Positions 8,168 through 16,367 of a stretch of DNA of 28,658 nt are shown here, piece after piece. The notes below the pieces were generated by a model. The model saw only the letters and a list, made by a program, of their open reading frames with translations, was not told the origin of the DNA and searched no databases. Positions within the stretch are counted from its first letter, which is position 1. Each line of letters begins with the position of its first letter. Origin of the DNA: an uncultured Bacilli bacterium (GTDB lineage Bacteria; Bacillota_I; Bacilli_A; RF39; UBA660); contig CAKPCM010000010.1 in the NCBI GenBank assembly GCA_934141615.1, forward strand, positions 1-28,658, in the 5' to 3' direction. The position numbers and the translations under genes were made by a program.

Positions 8168-9391
8168 TTATCCGTGATTCGTTTTAGTCCATTTAACCTC
8201 TTTAGAAGTAAGTGCTTTAATAGCACAAGGAACGTAACTAATCATAAATATAGGATTATAAAATAGCACCTTTATTTTACTTTTAAGACTTAAATCTATT
8301 TTGTCTCCTTCTAATAAGATGATAACAACGGTCATAATAAATAAAGTAAAATATATAATAAGCATAAATAATAGTAATTCTAAAGCATATTTTTTCCATA
8401 TTATATTCTTAAGGAAAAAATTATATACTATAAAAAATATTAAAGATAAAAACCAAGTTGTCAAACCCAAAACCATAAAAATATACGGAAGTATTCCAAC
8501 AGATTCATCTATTTTAGAACCATTATTTTTATCATTTTTATTAATTGATTTAATCATTTTTTTATTATATATTTTTCTTACATCAAAGTATCCCCTAATC
8601 CATCTTATTCTTTGATTTATGGTGTCTTTAAATCTTAGTGGTTGTTCATCATAAAATATACTTTTAGTATTATAATACGTAGTTAAATTATTAAGGGTTG
8701 CATAAGAACTTAACTCATAATCCTCGGTTAAAGTATGGAATGGATACCCTTTCCACTTTTCTATTAAATAACCTCTTATATAAAAACCCGTACCAGAAAA
8801 AGTAATGTTTCTAGTTTCCTTATTTTTTCTATCATTAAAAACGGTATTAACTAAAGAAAACGTAAGAGCGGATGCTGCTGCAACTACGCTTTTATTACCA
8901 TTCTTACAGTTTCTATAACCAGATGCTAAATCATAACCTTTATCAAATATTGGTATCATCTCTTTTATATAATCCTTATCAAGTACGTTATCGGCATCAA
9001 ATATAAAGTAAGCGTCATACTTTAGTTTTTTTGAAAGTATCTCTTTAACCGCCTCATCAAGCGCATATCCTTTTCTTTGAAGGTTTAAATTTTTTCTTAA
9101 GATAACAGAAGCAGAATACTTTTTACAAATCTTAACCGTTTCATCTTTAAGTGATTCAACAATTACGTAAACATCTTTCATATTTACTTTAACGCTTTGA
9201 TTTTTAATACTTATTAAAAGGCCTTCTATAACCTTTGATTCGTATCTAGCAGGCACTAAAAAGCAAAAGTTATGTCCACCCTTTTTTACCTTAGGCCAGT
9301 TATTATTCTTTCTAGATAAGAACTTTAAAACAAATATAATTAGTATACCAATAATAATTAGTGATAAAGATAAGATTCTAAATAACATCAT
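8168..9391 (-). CDS. Membrane glycosyltransferase, family 2
   Basis: A 407-residue inner-membrane glycosyltransferase. A membrane anchor spans about 5-23. The GT-A domain holds FLVPARYES, the metal-binding DAD at 132-134, the catalytic-type TED at 222-224 and QRIRW at 260-264, the D,D,D,Q(R)xRW set of processive or polyprenyl-linked family 2 enzymes such as cellulose or hyaluronan synthases. Three or four membrane segments follow (about 290-400). The sugar donor and product cannot be read from the sequence; a surface polysaccharide or glycolipid is likely. It ends the rluD-rhomboid-GT operon, starting 14 bases after the rhomboid gene with an AAAGGA SD. Confidence 0.88.
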   Translation of the reverse strand: MMLFRILSLSLIIIGILIIFVLKFLSRKNNNWPKVKKGGHNFCFLVPARYESKVIEGLLISIKNQSVKVNMKDVYVIVESLKDETVKICKKYSASVILRKNLNLQRKGYALDEAVKEILSKKLKYDAYFIFDADNVLDKDYIKEMIPIFDKGYDLASGYRNCKNGNKSVVAAASALTFSLVNTVFNDRKNKETRNITFSGTGFYIRGYLIEKWKGYPFHTLTEDYELSSYATLNNLTTYYNTKSIFYDEQPLRFKDTINQRIRWIRGYFDVRKIYNKKMIKSINKNDKNNGSKIDESVGILPYIFMVLGLTTWFLSLIFFIVYNFFLKNIIWKKYALELLLFMLIIYFTLFIMTVVIILLEGDKIDLSLKSKIKVLFYNPIFMISYVPCAIKALTSKEVKWTKTNHG

Positions 9392-9405
9392 AATATCAAA
9401 TTCCT

Positions 9406-10539
9406 TTACATAAAGTATGCTAAATAAGTTAATGCACCAATAAGGATAACAGATGCAATAAATCCGTTTATTTTTTCAAACTTAGATGTTTTATATTTAA
9501 TACCTAACGCTATAGATATTATAATACCACCTATAAGTCCGCCAATATGGGCATACATATTAATTCCAGAAAGCATAAATCCCATCATTAAATTTATTAT
9601 AATAACCGGTAATATTTCTCTTTTTAAAGCCTCACCCATAATTGTACGCTGATTAAGTGCAAAGTATAAAAGTGCACCCATAAGTCCAAAAATAGCACCT
9701 GATGCTCCAGCAGATATTGTTCTTTCATTCATAAGTATAACTGACAATAAGTTACCTGCAAGTCCACTAAAAATAAATATTATAAGTGTCTTTATGTGCC
9801 CATAAAAGTTTTCTACCTGCTTTCCAAGTAAAATAAGTGCCCACATATTCATCACTAAATGAATGATACCTATGTGTAAGAACATGCTTGTAAAATTCCT
9901 ATAGAAGGCTCCATCTTTTACAAGCCCGCCAAAGTTATATAACGTTTTAGTATCTAACGAACCATTACCTAAAGCGTACATCAAAATAAACATAATTACC
10001 ATTATACCTACTAAAAGATATGTAACAATACTCTTTTTAGGAGTAAATAAATCATTTATTTTCTCTGATGAATCCATGTTTTTTCTTAATATATCATTGT
10101 TAATTTTTGCGTAAAGGTTTGATCCTTCCTCGGTAAATTTAAGTTTGCTTGTCATATCAGGAAAATATTTATTAACCATTTCATCTTTTGATAAATCTTT
10201 TTCTTTATCTACCCTTACCGCAAAATTATTCTTATCGTTTACTAACTTAACGTCTTCATTTAAATCAAGATAAAAACTCATCGTTTTCATTTTTATGGTA
10301 AATGTTTTAAGTTTTATCTGACGAGAGAGTTTTCCTAACTTAAACTTATCAAAATCAAGTTGTTCATCATTATGTATGTAATTTAAAACAAGTCTTACTA
10401 TTCTAATATCACTATCCATATTTTCAAGCCATATTTCATTTTGAATACCATGAACAATAACCGGATTATAATTCTTTTCAGTGATAAAATAATGTAAAAA
10501 CTTCATTACCATTAAGTCCTTTTTTTCACTAGTTGTCAT
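9406..10539 (-). CDS. Rhomboid family intramembrane serine protease
   Basis: About 377 residues. The C-terminal half is a rhomboid protease: six or seven membrane helices, the loop HLVMNMWALILLGKQVE, catalytic Ser in GASGAIFG and catalytic His in YAHIGGLIGG. The N-terminal 170 residues are a soluble cytoplasmic domain, as in the B. subtilis YqgP/GluP type. I start at 10539 (MTTSEKK) because AGAGGTG lies 5 bases upstream; the frame reaches an earlier ATG, but that SD would then be inside the gene. Only 10 bases separate the start from the rluD stop. Substrates cannot be inferred. Confidence 0.92.
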   Translation of the reverse strand: MTTSEKKDLMVMKFLHYFITEKNYNPVIVHGIQNEIWLENMDSDIRIVRLVLNYIHNDEQLDFDKFKLGKLSRQIKLKTFTIKMKTMSFYLDLNEDVKLVNDKNNFAVRVDKEKDLSKDEMVNKYFPDMTSKLKFTEEGSNLYAKINNDILRKNMDSSEKINDLFTPKKSIVTYLLVGIMVIMFILMYALGNGSLDTKTLYNFGGLVKDGAFYRNFTSMFLHIGIIHLVMNMWALILLGKQVENFYGHIKTLIIFIFSGLAGNLLSVILMNERTISAGASGAIFGLMGALLYFALNQRTIMGEALKREILPVIIINLMMGFMLSGINMYAHIGGLIGGIIISIALGIKYKTSKFEKINGFIASVILIGALTYLAYFM

Positions 10540-10549
10540 CTTTTCACCT

Positions 10550-11449
10550 CTACTCATTTTTATAAATCTCTAATATCTTGTTAAACTCATCTGGAACATC
10601 GCAAGAAAACGTCATATGCTTACCAGTTGCAGGATTAATAAAGCCTATTTCTTTGGCGTGAAGCATTTGTCCAAAATTATCTATGTTTTTCTTACCACCA
10701 TATACTGGATCATTTATTATTGGATGCCCAATGTAGTTCATATGTACCCTTATTTGGTGAGTTCTTCCAGTTTCAAGTTTACACTCTATTAAACTAGAGT
10801 TTTTATATCTTTCTAAAACCTTAAAATGTGTTATGGCATTACGACTATTTTGGTCTGTTACACACATTTTCTTTCTGTCATATGGATCCCTTCCAATTGG
10901 TGCATCAATTGTTCCGGTATCATGATTTATTCTTCCCTTAACAAGTGCAACATATATTCTTGATAACGTTTTATCCTTTAACTGGTTTGCTAAAGCTTCA
11001 TGCGTCTTATCGTTTTTAGCAACCACCAAAAGACCTGACGTATCCTTATCTATACGATGAACTATTCCAGGACGTTCATCACCATTTTTAGAACTTAAAT
11101 CTTTAGTATGTGCTAACAAGGCATTTACAAGTGTACCTGAAAAATGTCCTGCTGCAGGATGAACAACCATACCAGATGGTTTATTTATAACCATTAAATT
11201 ATCATCTTCATAAACAATATCTAAGGGAATGTCTTCTGCTTTAGCATTAGTTTCAATTTTTAAAGTACCAATAATTTCAATATTATCATTAAGCCTTAAA
11301 ATATAACTGCTTTTTGTTTTCTTACCATTTACTAAAACTAAGCCTTCTTTTATCATTTCACTTATTTTGCTTCTTGATATATCAGTGTTAGAAGTTAAAT
11401 ATTTATCTAATCTAATTAAATTTCTTTCATCATCTATAACAAATTTCAT
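10550..11449 (-). CDS. rluD: Ribosomal large subunit pseudouridine synthase (RluD family)
   Basis: A 299-residue pseudouridine synthase acting on rRNA. An S4 RNA-binding domain covers about 12-60 (LIRLDKYLTS, ISRSKISEMIKEGLVLVNG). The catalytic domain contains HRIDKDTSG at 131-139, with D134 as the catalytic aspartate, and ends with the usual LETGRTHQIRVHMNYIGHPI and MLHAKEIGF motifs. The S4 plus RluA-type layout fits RluD or the B. subtilis YlyB branch, which also sits next to lspA. It leads an operon with the rhomboid and glycosyltransferase genes. Confidence 0.94.
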   Translation of the reverse strand: MKFVIDDERNLIRLDKYLTSNTDISRSKISEMIKEGLVLVNGKKTKSSYILRLNDNIEIIGTLKIETNAKAEDIPLDIVYEDDNLMVINKPSGMVVHPAAGHFSGTLVNALLAHTKDLSSKNGDERPGIVHRIDKDTSGLLVVAKNDKTHEALANQLKDKTLSRIYVALVKGRINHDTGTIDAPIGRDPYDRKKMCVTDQNSRNAITHFKVLERYKNSSLIECKLETGRTHQIRVHMNYIGHPIINDPVYGGKKNIDNFGQMLHAKEIGFINPATGKHMTFSCDVPDEFNKILEIYKNE

Positions 11450-11472
11450 AATATCCCTCTCAACTAAAAAAC

Positions 11473-11481
11473 ATTATACCA
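11473..11481 (-). promoter_or_regulatory. Extended -10 promoter of rluD
   Basis: The minus strand reads TGGTATAAT, with no convincing -35 at 17 bases. The leader of about 15-20 bases contains GAGAGGGAT as SD. It lies right after the lspA terminator, which supports an independent transcript. Confidence 0.6.
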
Positions 11482-11496
11482 TATTTATGCCAAAAG

Positions 11497-11518
11497 AAAA
11501 AAGACATTAAGTCTTTTT
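11497..11518 (-). terminator. Rho-independent terminator of lspA
   Basis: AAAAAGAC (to 11505) pairs with GTCTTTTT (11511-11518), and a T-rich tract follows on the minus strand. It overlaps the lspA stop codon. Confidence 0.8.
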
Positions 11519-11971
11519 ATAATCTGTTTTAAAATAATGAATAGATAAAAGTATTACTCCAAGTGTTATACAAACATCTGCTAAATTAAATATTGGAAAG
11601 TGATATCCCACTATGTTAAGCGATACATAATCTGTGACATATCCTCTTATTATTCTGTCTAATAAGTTTCCAAGTATCCCACCTAATAAAAGACCATAAG
11701 CTGTATTAGTTAAACTAAAGCCTTCTAAATACTTTTTATCTTCTTTACTTAACATATAAAGTAAAAAAAGTAATAATAATATGGTTGATAATATTATAAA
11801 AATTCTATTACCGCTTAACATGCTAAAAGCAACACCATCATTTTTTGCGTATATAAATGAGATAAAGTTAGGAATTAAAACAAAACCTTTTATAACGTTA
11901 CTAAATAAATATTTTATTATTTGATCTATTACGAGAGTAAATGATGCAATTAAAGTTATTTTTCGGTTCAT
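11507..11971 (-). CDS. lspA: Lipoprotein signal peptidase (signal peptidase II)
   Basis: A 154-residue, four-helix membrane aspartyl protease that removes signal peptides from lipidated prolipoproteins. Conserved blocks are present: DQIIK near 16-20, KNDGVAFS at 43-50, GNLLDRIIRGYVTDY with catalytic D114, and FNLADVCI with catalytic D132. Length is normal. AGGAGG is 6 bases before the ATG, and the gap to the CPBP gene is 9 bases, so the two are cotranscribed. The gene is usually next to rluD, as here. Confidence 0.96.
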   Translation of the reverse strand: MNRKITLIASFTLVIDQIIKYLFSNVIKGFVLIPNFISFIYAKNDGVAFSMLSGNRIFIILSTILLLLFLLYMLSKEDKKYLEGFSLTNTAYGLLLGGILGNLLDRIIRGYVTDYVSLNIVGYHFPIFNLADVCITLGVILLSIHYFKTDYKKT

Positions 11972-11980
11972 AAAAGCCTC

Positions 11981-12955
11981 CTAATATAGTAGTAATACGA
12001 GTATTGCCGCTAAAAAGTTTTGAATAAAATGCATTCCAATTGATACGAATATGTTCTTAGAATCACTATATGCTTTAGCAAGACATATTCCAAGGGCAGA
12101 ATACTGAATTATATAAAGTAAGTCATAAAAAGACGTAAATTTATCTATCATATGAAGAGTCCCAAACAAAAGCCCACTTACTATTATGAATAATGTTTTA
12201 TTCTTAAATAACTTAGATAATGAAAGTCTAAATACGTTTTCTTCTGTAAATGGTGCATAAATGGTAGAAAGCAAAAGCATACCAATTGGCATTTTCTTAA
12301 ACATTTTATTTAACATCTGCTGGTTAGATGAAGTAACTCCCTTATTTAATAAAACAACAGGTATTGCTACTATAACCATTATGCCAAGCATGTATAAATA
12401 TCTTCTTACTATAAATCTTAAGTACACCTTCTTATTTTGCATAAATAAATTAAAATCCTCTTTTATATACTTATAGTTAGCTAAAAAGACAAGTAAAAGT
12501 AAAAATATATAAACCAGATAGGTTGGCACTTTACTAAAGAATTTAAAGTTAGGTAAAACAAACATAATTATGATAAATAATGCTATAACAAGTACTTGTT
12601 TTATAAATTCTTTTAAATTAACTTCTTTTTCCTTTACTTTTGGTAAGTCTTCTCTTTTCTTATCACTAATGCTAGATAAAAAGATAAAACCTAATATACC
12701 TGGAATTACTGGATCCAAAAATAACCATATCGATAAAAATAGAACCTTTACTTTATTTTCCTTTATTTCATCTATACTTTTTAAAGATATTTTAAAAAGT
12801 AATACGCCTACTATAAAACCAATTATCAAAATAAATAGGTTTGCTATAACTTCATCTGTTAATCTTCCCTTAAGTATATAATTTGTCATCATAACAAGCG
12901 TATATATTATTTCTATAATACTACCTACTCTTAACAATATTCTTTTATCTTTCAT
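11981..12955 (-). CDS. CPBP family intramembrane metalloprotease
   Basis: A 324-residue polytopic membrane protein. The CPBP (CAAX protease and bacteriocin-processing) motifs are at the C-terminal end: FTEENVFR with E238, E239 and R243, then FGTLHM with H268, then SIGMHFIQN with the last His/Asn pair. About eight membrane segments are predicted. Family members act as proteases of the Rce1 type or as bacteriocin self-immunity factors; nothing here decides between them, and the bacteriocin locus is 13 kb away. It has a GGAGG SD and is followed by lspA. Its promoter is not clear; transcription may pass the terminator at 12972. Confidence 0.88.
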   Translation of the reverse strand: MKDKRILLRVGSIIEIIYTLVMMTNYILKGRLTDEVIANLFILIIGFIVGVLLFKISLKSIDEIKENKVKVLFLSIWLFLDPVIPGILGFIFLSSISDKKREDLPKVKEKEVNLKEFIKQVLVIALFIIIMFVLPNFKFFSKVPTYLVYIFLLLLVFLANYKYIKEDFNLFMQNKKVYLRFIVRRYLYMLGIMVIVAIPVVLLNKGVTSSNQQMLNKMFKKMPIGMLLLSTIYAPFTEENVFRLSLSKLFKNKTLFIIVSGLLFGTLHMIDKFTSFYDLLYIIQYSALGICLAKAYSDSKNIFVSIGMHFIQNFLAAILVLLLY

Positions 12956-12971
12956 ATATCCTCCATTTAAT

Positions 12972-12994
12972 AAAAGCCTTAAATTAAGGCCTTT
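12972..12994 (-). terminator. Terminator or attenuator between the DUF5684-like gene and the CPBP gene
   Basis: AAAGCCTTAA pairs with TTAAGGCCTTT (one bulge), followed on minus by TTTTATT. It lies 17 bases upstream of the CPBP start, leaving little room for a new promoter, so partial read-through is likely. Confidence 0.65.
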
Positions 12995-12997
12995 AAA

Positions 12998-13462
12998 CTA
13001 GAATAAATTATTAAAATCTATATCTCCATTAACAGTTGGACCAACATAGTTTATGTTTTTACTAAATGCAAATATTGGCATAAATACTACTGGTAAAAAT
13101 GCTAATCCAATACCATAACCAATGTCTTTTCCAAATGCCTTTGATAACTTAACATTATAATGTATAGAAAATATCACAAGTGCTAACTGTCCAACAATAG
13201 GTACCCATCCTAGTAAGAATAAAAAGATGTAATACCATTTGTAACCAATAATTTCAAATAATACGATAATATTATAAACTGGTACGATAGAAGCCCATCC
13301 TGGTTTGCCTGCCTTCTTAAATAACTTCCACATTGCAACAATTTGTAAGACAACCGCTGCAAATGCAATTATCATTATAATTAAAGCAAATATAAGCATA
13401 ACCCCACTTAATGCCGCAATACCATAACTTGCATCACTAACTGCACTATAATCATAACTCAT
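12998..13462 (-). CDS. DUF5684-like membrane protein
   Basis: A 154-residue membrane protein with four or five hydrophobic segments. The stretch WKLFKKAGKPGWASIVPVYN is the typical signature of the DUF5684 family: a K(A/C)GxPGW turn followed by a helix with IPxYN. The function of that family is unknown. The tail (about 140-154) is polar. The start has AAAGGAG 11 bases upstream, and TGGTATACT about 30 bases upstream can serve as extended -10. It is transcribed alone or with the CPBP gene through the weak terminator. Confidence 0.75.
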   Translation of the reverse strand: MSYDYSAVSDASYGIAALSGVMLIFALIIMIIAFAAVVLQIVAMWKLFKKAGKPGWASIVPVYNIIVLFEIIGYKWYYIFLFLLGWVPIVGQLALVIFSIHYNVKLSKAFGKDIGYGIGLAFLPVVFMPIFAFSKNINYVGPTVNGDIDFNNLF

Positions 13463-13501
13463 ACTACCTAACTCCTTTCCTATAATAAGTATACCATACG
13501 A

Positions 13502-13732
13502 TTACGTATTTTTTGTAACTAAAATAACATCGGTTCCTATTTTTTTAATCTGGCTCCATTTTATACCTACTTCATCACTACTTTTCAAACTAAAAAATCC
13601 TTTTTTATCATAGATTATAAGTCTTATAATCGAACCTGTTTCTTCTTCTATTTCTGCGTCTATTACGTTTCCTATTCTTTTGCCTGTTGCAACATCTACA
13701 ACGTCTTTATTTTGTAAATCTGATAAGCGCAT
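13502..13732 (-). CDS. YlmC/YmxH family PRC-barrel protein
   Basis: A 76-residue PRC-barrel protein of the YlmC/YmxH family, associated with sporulation in Firmicutes. It reads MRLSDLQNKDVVDVATGKRI, then GNVIDAEIEEETGSI and IKWSQIKKIGTDVILV, the typical two-strand barrel with a conserved V(I)DxxxG start. I choose the ATG at 13732 because GGTGA lies five bases upstream; an in-frame TTG at 13744 is less likely. A TATAAT at 13748-13753 would give a leader of about 10 bases. It is divergent from sigG. Confidence 0.85.
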   Translation of the reverse strand: MRLSDLQNKDVVDVATGKRIGNVIDAEIEEETGSIIRLIIYDKKGFFSLKSSDEVGIKWSQIKKIGTDVILVTKNT

Positions 13733-13774
13733 AACATTCACCAATAAATTATATGTAAATAATTGTATAAAAAA

Positions 13775-13808
13775 ACACCTTTTAGTCCAACACTTAAAAG
13801 AAAGGTGT
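13775..13808. promoter_or_regulatory. Hairpin covering the sigG ribosome binding site
   Basis: ACACCTTT (13775-13782) is the exact reverse complement of AAAGGTGT (13801-13808), with an 18-base loop. The right arm contains the sigG SD and the GTG at 13807. On the minus strand the same stem is followed by T7, so it also has the form of a terminator facing the YlmC gene. Confidence 0.6.
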
Positions 13809-14592
13809 GATTATTATAGCAAAACATAAAGTAGAAATAACAGGAATTAATACCAGTGAAATCAAGGTTTTAACAGATAAAGAAAAAGAAGAGCTATTTA
13901 TAAGACTTAAAAATGGTGATATGACCGCAAAAGAAGAACTTGCTAATGGAAACTTAAAATTAGTATTATCAATTCTTAGAAAATATCAAAACAGATGTGA
14001 TAACATGGATGATTTATTTCAAATAGGATGTGTAGGATTAATGAAAGCAATTGATAATTTCGACTTATCACATAACGTTAAATTCTCAACCTATGCCGTC
14101 CCACTTATATTGGGAGAAATAAGAAGATATTTAAGAGATAATAGTAACCTTAGAATATCTAGAAGTATTAAAGATTTAGCTTATAAGATCTTAAAGATAA
14201 AGGAAGAATATTTCATGGATAATGGAAAAGAATTACCTAATAGTGAGGTTGCTAAAAGATTAGGTTGTGATGAAATAGACGTTATAATAGCACTAGATGC
14301 AATGAGAGATCCAGTAAGTATGTTTGAACCCATTTATAATGATGGCGGTGATACAATATACCTAGAAGATCAATTAGAATCTAAAAAGGATAAAATATCT
14401 AATTGGGATATTACAATATCACTTAAGAATGCTATTAATGAACTTAAAGATAAAGAAAGAAAAATAATTACCGAAAGATTCTTAATTGGAAAAACACAAA
14501 TGGAAATTGCAGAAGAAATAGGAATATCTCAAGCACAAGTATCAAGATTAGAAAAATGCGGTATAGAAGATTTAAGAAAAATGATTATGTAA
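13807..14592 (+). CDS. sigG: Sporulation sigma factor SigG
   Basis: About 258-261 residues, very close to B. subtilis SigG. It shows HKVEITGINTSEIKVL at the N-terminus, DDLFQIGCVGLMKAIDNFD in region 2, HNVKFSTYAVPLILGEIRRY, SMFEPIYNDGGDTIY in the region 3-4 linker, and the region 4 helix GKTQMEIAEEIGISQAQVSR. It would direct late forespore genes. The start is unclear: the GTG at 13807 is only one or two bases after the AAAGG SD, while homologues start where this gene has ATA (13816, before GCA AAA CAT). ATT codons lie at 13810 and 13813. No obvious sigma-F/G type promoter was recognised upstream. Confidence 0.93.
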   Translation: MIIIAKHKVEITGINTSEIKVLTDKEKEELFIRLKNGDMTAKEELANGNLKLVLSILRKYQNRCDNMDDLFQIGCVGLMKAIDNFDLSHNVKFSTYAVPLILGEIRRYLRDNSNLRISRSIKDLAYKILKIKEEYFMDNGKELPNSEVAKRLGCDEIDVIIALDAMRDPVSMFEPIYNDGGDTIYLEDQLESKKDKISNWDITISLKNAINELKDKERKIITERFLIGKTQMEIAEEIGISQAQVSRLEKCGIEDLRKMIM

Positions 14593-14620
14593 TTGACAAT
14601 TAACAGTTATTATATATAAT
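14593..14620 (+). promoter_or_regulatory. Sigma-A promoter of the 101-residue gene
   Basis: TTGACA (14593-14598), 16-base spacer, TATAAT (14615-14620). The -35 begins at the base after the sigG stop codon. The start point would be one or two bases before the AGGTGAT SD at 14628-14634. Confidence 0.8.
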
Positions 14621-14639
14621 TGTTTATAGGTGATGTGTT

Positions 14640-14945
14640 ATGTTTAATAGTGATAATATAAATGATAAATTATCTAGCTACTACTTCAATTTAGGATCAA
14701 TAGTAAATAGTAGTTGTAAAATGATCTTAAAATTGGAAAATATCTATGATGTACTTTTTTATATAAATAGCAATATAGAAAATTTTAATAAAGATGAATT
14801 AATCCTATCTAAAAACATATTAAAAGCAACAAAATATGTAATTGATAAAGCAAAGAATCAAAAAAATGTTAAAGATGAAGTTTTATCATATTGTGATAAT
14901 TTGCAAAATGAAATAAATAATAAATTAAAAGAACCTAATTTATAG
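14640..14945 (+). CDS. Hypothetical protein, 101 residues
   Basis: I do not recognise this protein. It is Asn/Lys-rich, has no membrane segment or signal peptide, and looks mostly helical (FNLGSIVNSSCKMILKLEN and a later NILKATKYVIDKAKNQ). It has a strong promoter, an AGGTGAT SD five bases before the ATG, and a good terminator, so it is a real single-gene unit. It follows sigG directly but carries its own vegetative-type promoter, so it need not be a sporulation gene. Confidence 0.7.
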   Translation: MFNSDNINDKLSSYYFNLGSIVNSSCKMILKLENIYDVLFYINSNIENFNKDELILSKNILKATKYVIDKAKNQKNVKDEVLSYCDNLQNEINNKLKEPNL

Positions 14946-14953
14946 GTTCTTTT
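14927..14953 (+). terminator. Rho-independent terminator of the 101-residue gene
   Basis: AAAAGAACCTA (14927-14937) pairs with TAGGTTCTTTT (14943-14953). It overlaps the last codons of the gene. Confidence 0.85.
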
Positions 14954-15083
14954 ATAGTGGTATAAAGGAGTAAGTAGTGTTTTTTGAGTGTATAAGTAGC
15001 AGTTAGAAGTACCACTAATTCTAACTACAATTTAATTATATAAACAAAATATTAAATTTTAATGTCAAAATTATTAAAATTTA

Positions 15084-16367
15084 TTAAGATTTAGGAATTA
15101 CAAATATTATTGAAAGTCCTCCGATTTTATTGTTTTTTGCATATATTCTTCCATCAAATGAACTTATTATTTGTTTACATATAGAAAGACCTAATCCCGA
15201 TATTTTTCTAGATGGATCAGTTGTATAAAGTGGTTCAAAAATTCTTTTTAGGTCAGTTTCTGTTTCAACTCCGCCACCATTATCTAAAATTTCAAACCTT
15301 ATCATATTGGCTCTTTGATGCACGTCTATTTTAATTAAGCCATCTTTTCCTTTGAAATGAGTAACACTATTATTTATGATGTTTCCAAATACCCTTTTTA
15401 ATTTCACTAAATCTACCGTTATTTCTCTCTGATTACAAGTACTTGATATTTCTAATTTAATGTTCTTATCGTTTAACTCATCTTCAAAATCATTTTTAAC
15501 ATATTCTAAAACTTCCTTAATAGATATTTTATTAAGTTTTAACGTATCTTTTATATTACAGCTTTGATAATCATCAAACTCCTCTAAAATAGCCTTCATA
15601 TTAAGTGCTTTGTCATATATTTTATTTATGTATTTTTCCTTTTTATCATCTGATAAATTTTTATTTCTTAATCTATCACTATAACCAATAACAGAGGTAA
15701 GTGGTGTTTTAATATCATGTGAGATAGATGCAATTATCTGGTTTTGATTTTCTTTTTCCAGCTCTAAACTATCAACCATGTCAACAAACGCATTTTGTAT
15801 TTGTTGCATTTTCTTAGGCATTTTTCTTTTAAATGGCCTTTTTCCAAATCTATAATCATTTATATCCTTAGTAATGGTTTCCATTGGATCTATTAACTGT
15901 TTTGAACTTATAAAAAACAAAACTATTATTACACCAGACACTATTATTATTTCGTAAATCATAAAGTTTCTAAATATTTTAATGCCAGGTGCAACAGAAA
16001 TCTTAGAGTAAGTAAGTTCATAATTATCTCCATCTATGCTTATCATTGTTGTTGTAGAAAATATCTTCGATGTATCTTTACTATTTGTATATATTGTATT
16101 TCCAGAAGAATCTTTAATTGTTATATAACCACCGTTATTTTTTACATAAAGCCTTATTAAATCAAGTGCTTCATCCTTTGTTTTCCCTTCAATACTCTTG
16201 GTTATAACGTATATACTGTTATGGTTGACCGTACTTGCACTAGATAAATCATTTGCCATCTTATCAGATAAATAAAAGTTATAATAAGAAAACAAAAGAC
16301 CACCATTTATCGCTAATAATATTATTGAAACAAGTAAAGTTAATGTTTTATTCGACCACTTTTTCAT
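15084..16367 (-). CDS. Sensor histidine kinase
   Basis: A 427-residue membrane kinase. A first membrane helix (about 10-30), an extracellular sensor segment of about 105 residues, a second helix (about 136-155) and a HAMP-like segment precede the kinase core. The phosphorylated histidine is H217 in SISHDIKTPLTSVIGYSD. The ATPase domain has the N box (NIINNSVTHF), DNGGGV and GLGLSICKQII. It overlaps the response regulator gene by four bases, so they form one operon. The stimulus is unknown; no target gene is adjacent. Its transcript may end in the hairpin at 14996-15028, although that lacks a T-run. Confidence 0.93.
   Translation of the reverse strand: MKKWSNKTLTLLVSIILLAINGGLLFSYYNFYLSDKMANDLSSASTVNHNSIYVITKSIEGKTKDEALDLIRLYVKNNGGYITIKDSSGNTIYTNSKDTSKIFSTTTMISIDGDNYELTYSKISVAPGIKIFRNFMIYEIIIVSGVIIVLFFISSKQLIDPMETITKDINDYRFGKRPFKRKMPKKMQQIQNAFVDMVDSLELEKENQNQIIASISHDIKTPLTSVIGYSDRLRNKNLSDDKKEKYINKIYDKALNMKAILEEFDDYQSCNIKDTLKLNKISIKEVLEYVKNDFEDELNDKNIKLEISSTCNQREITVDLVKLKRVFGNIINNSVTHFKGKDGLIKIDVHQRANMIRFEILDNGGGVETETDLKRIFEPLYTTDPSRKISGLGLSICKQIISSFDGRIYAKNNKIGGLSIIFVIPKS

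Noticed and set aside
8301..8615. 104-codon plus-strand ORF
   Set aside because: Antisense shadow of the membrane end of the glycosyltransferase gene.
13775..13808. Plain terminator for a gene upstream of the YlmC gene
   Set aside because: No minus-strand gene lies upstream, since sigG is on plus; cover of the sigG SD explains the exact match better, though antisense RNA cannot be excluded.
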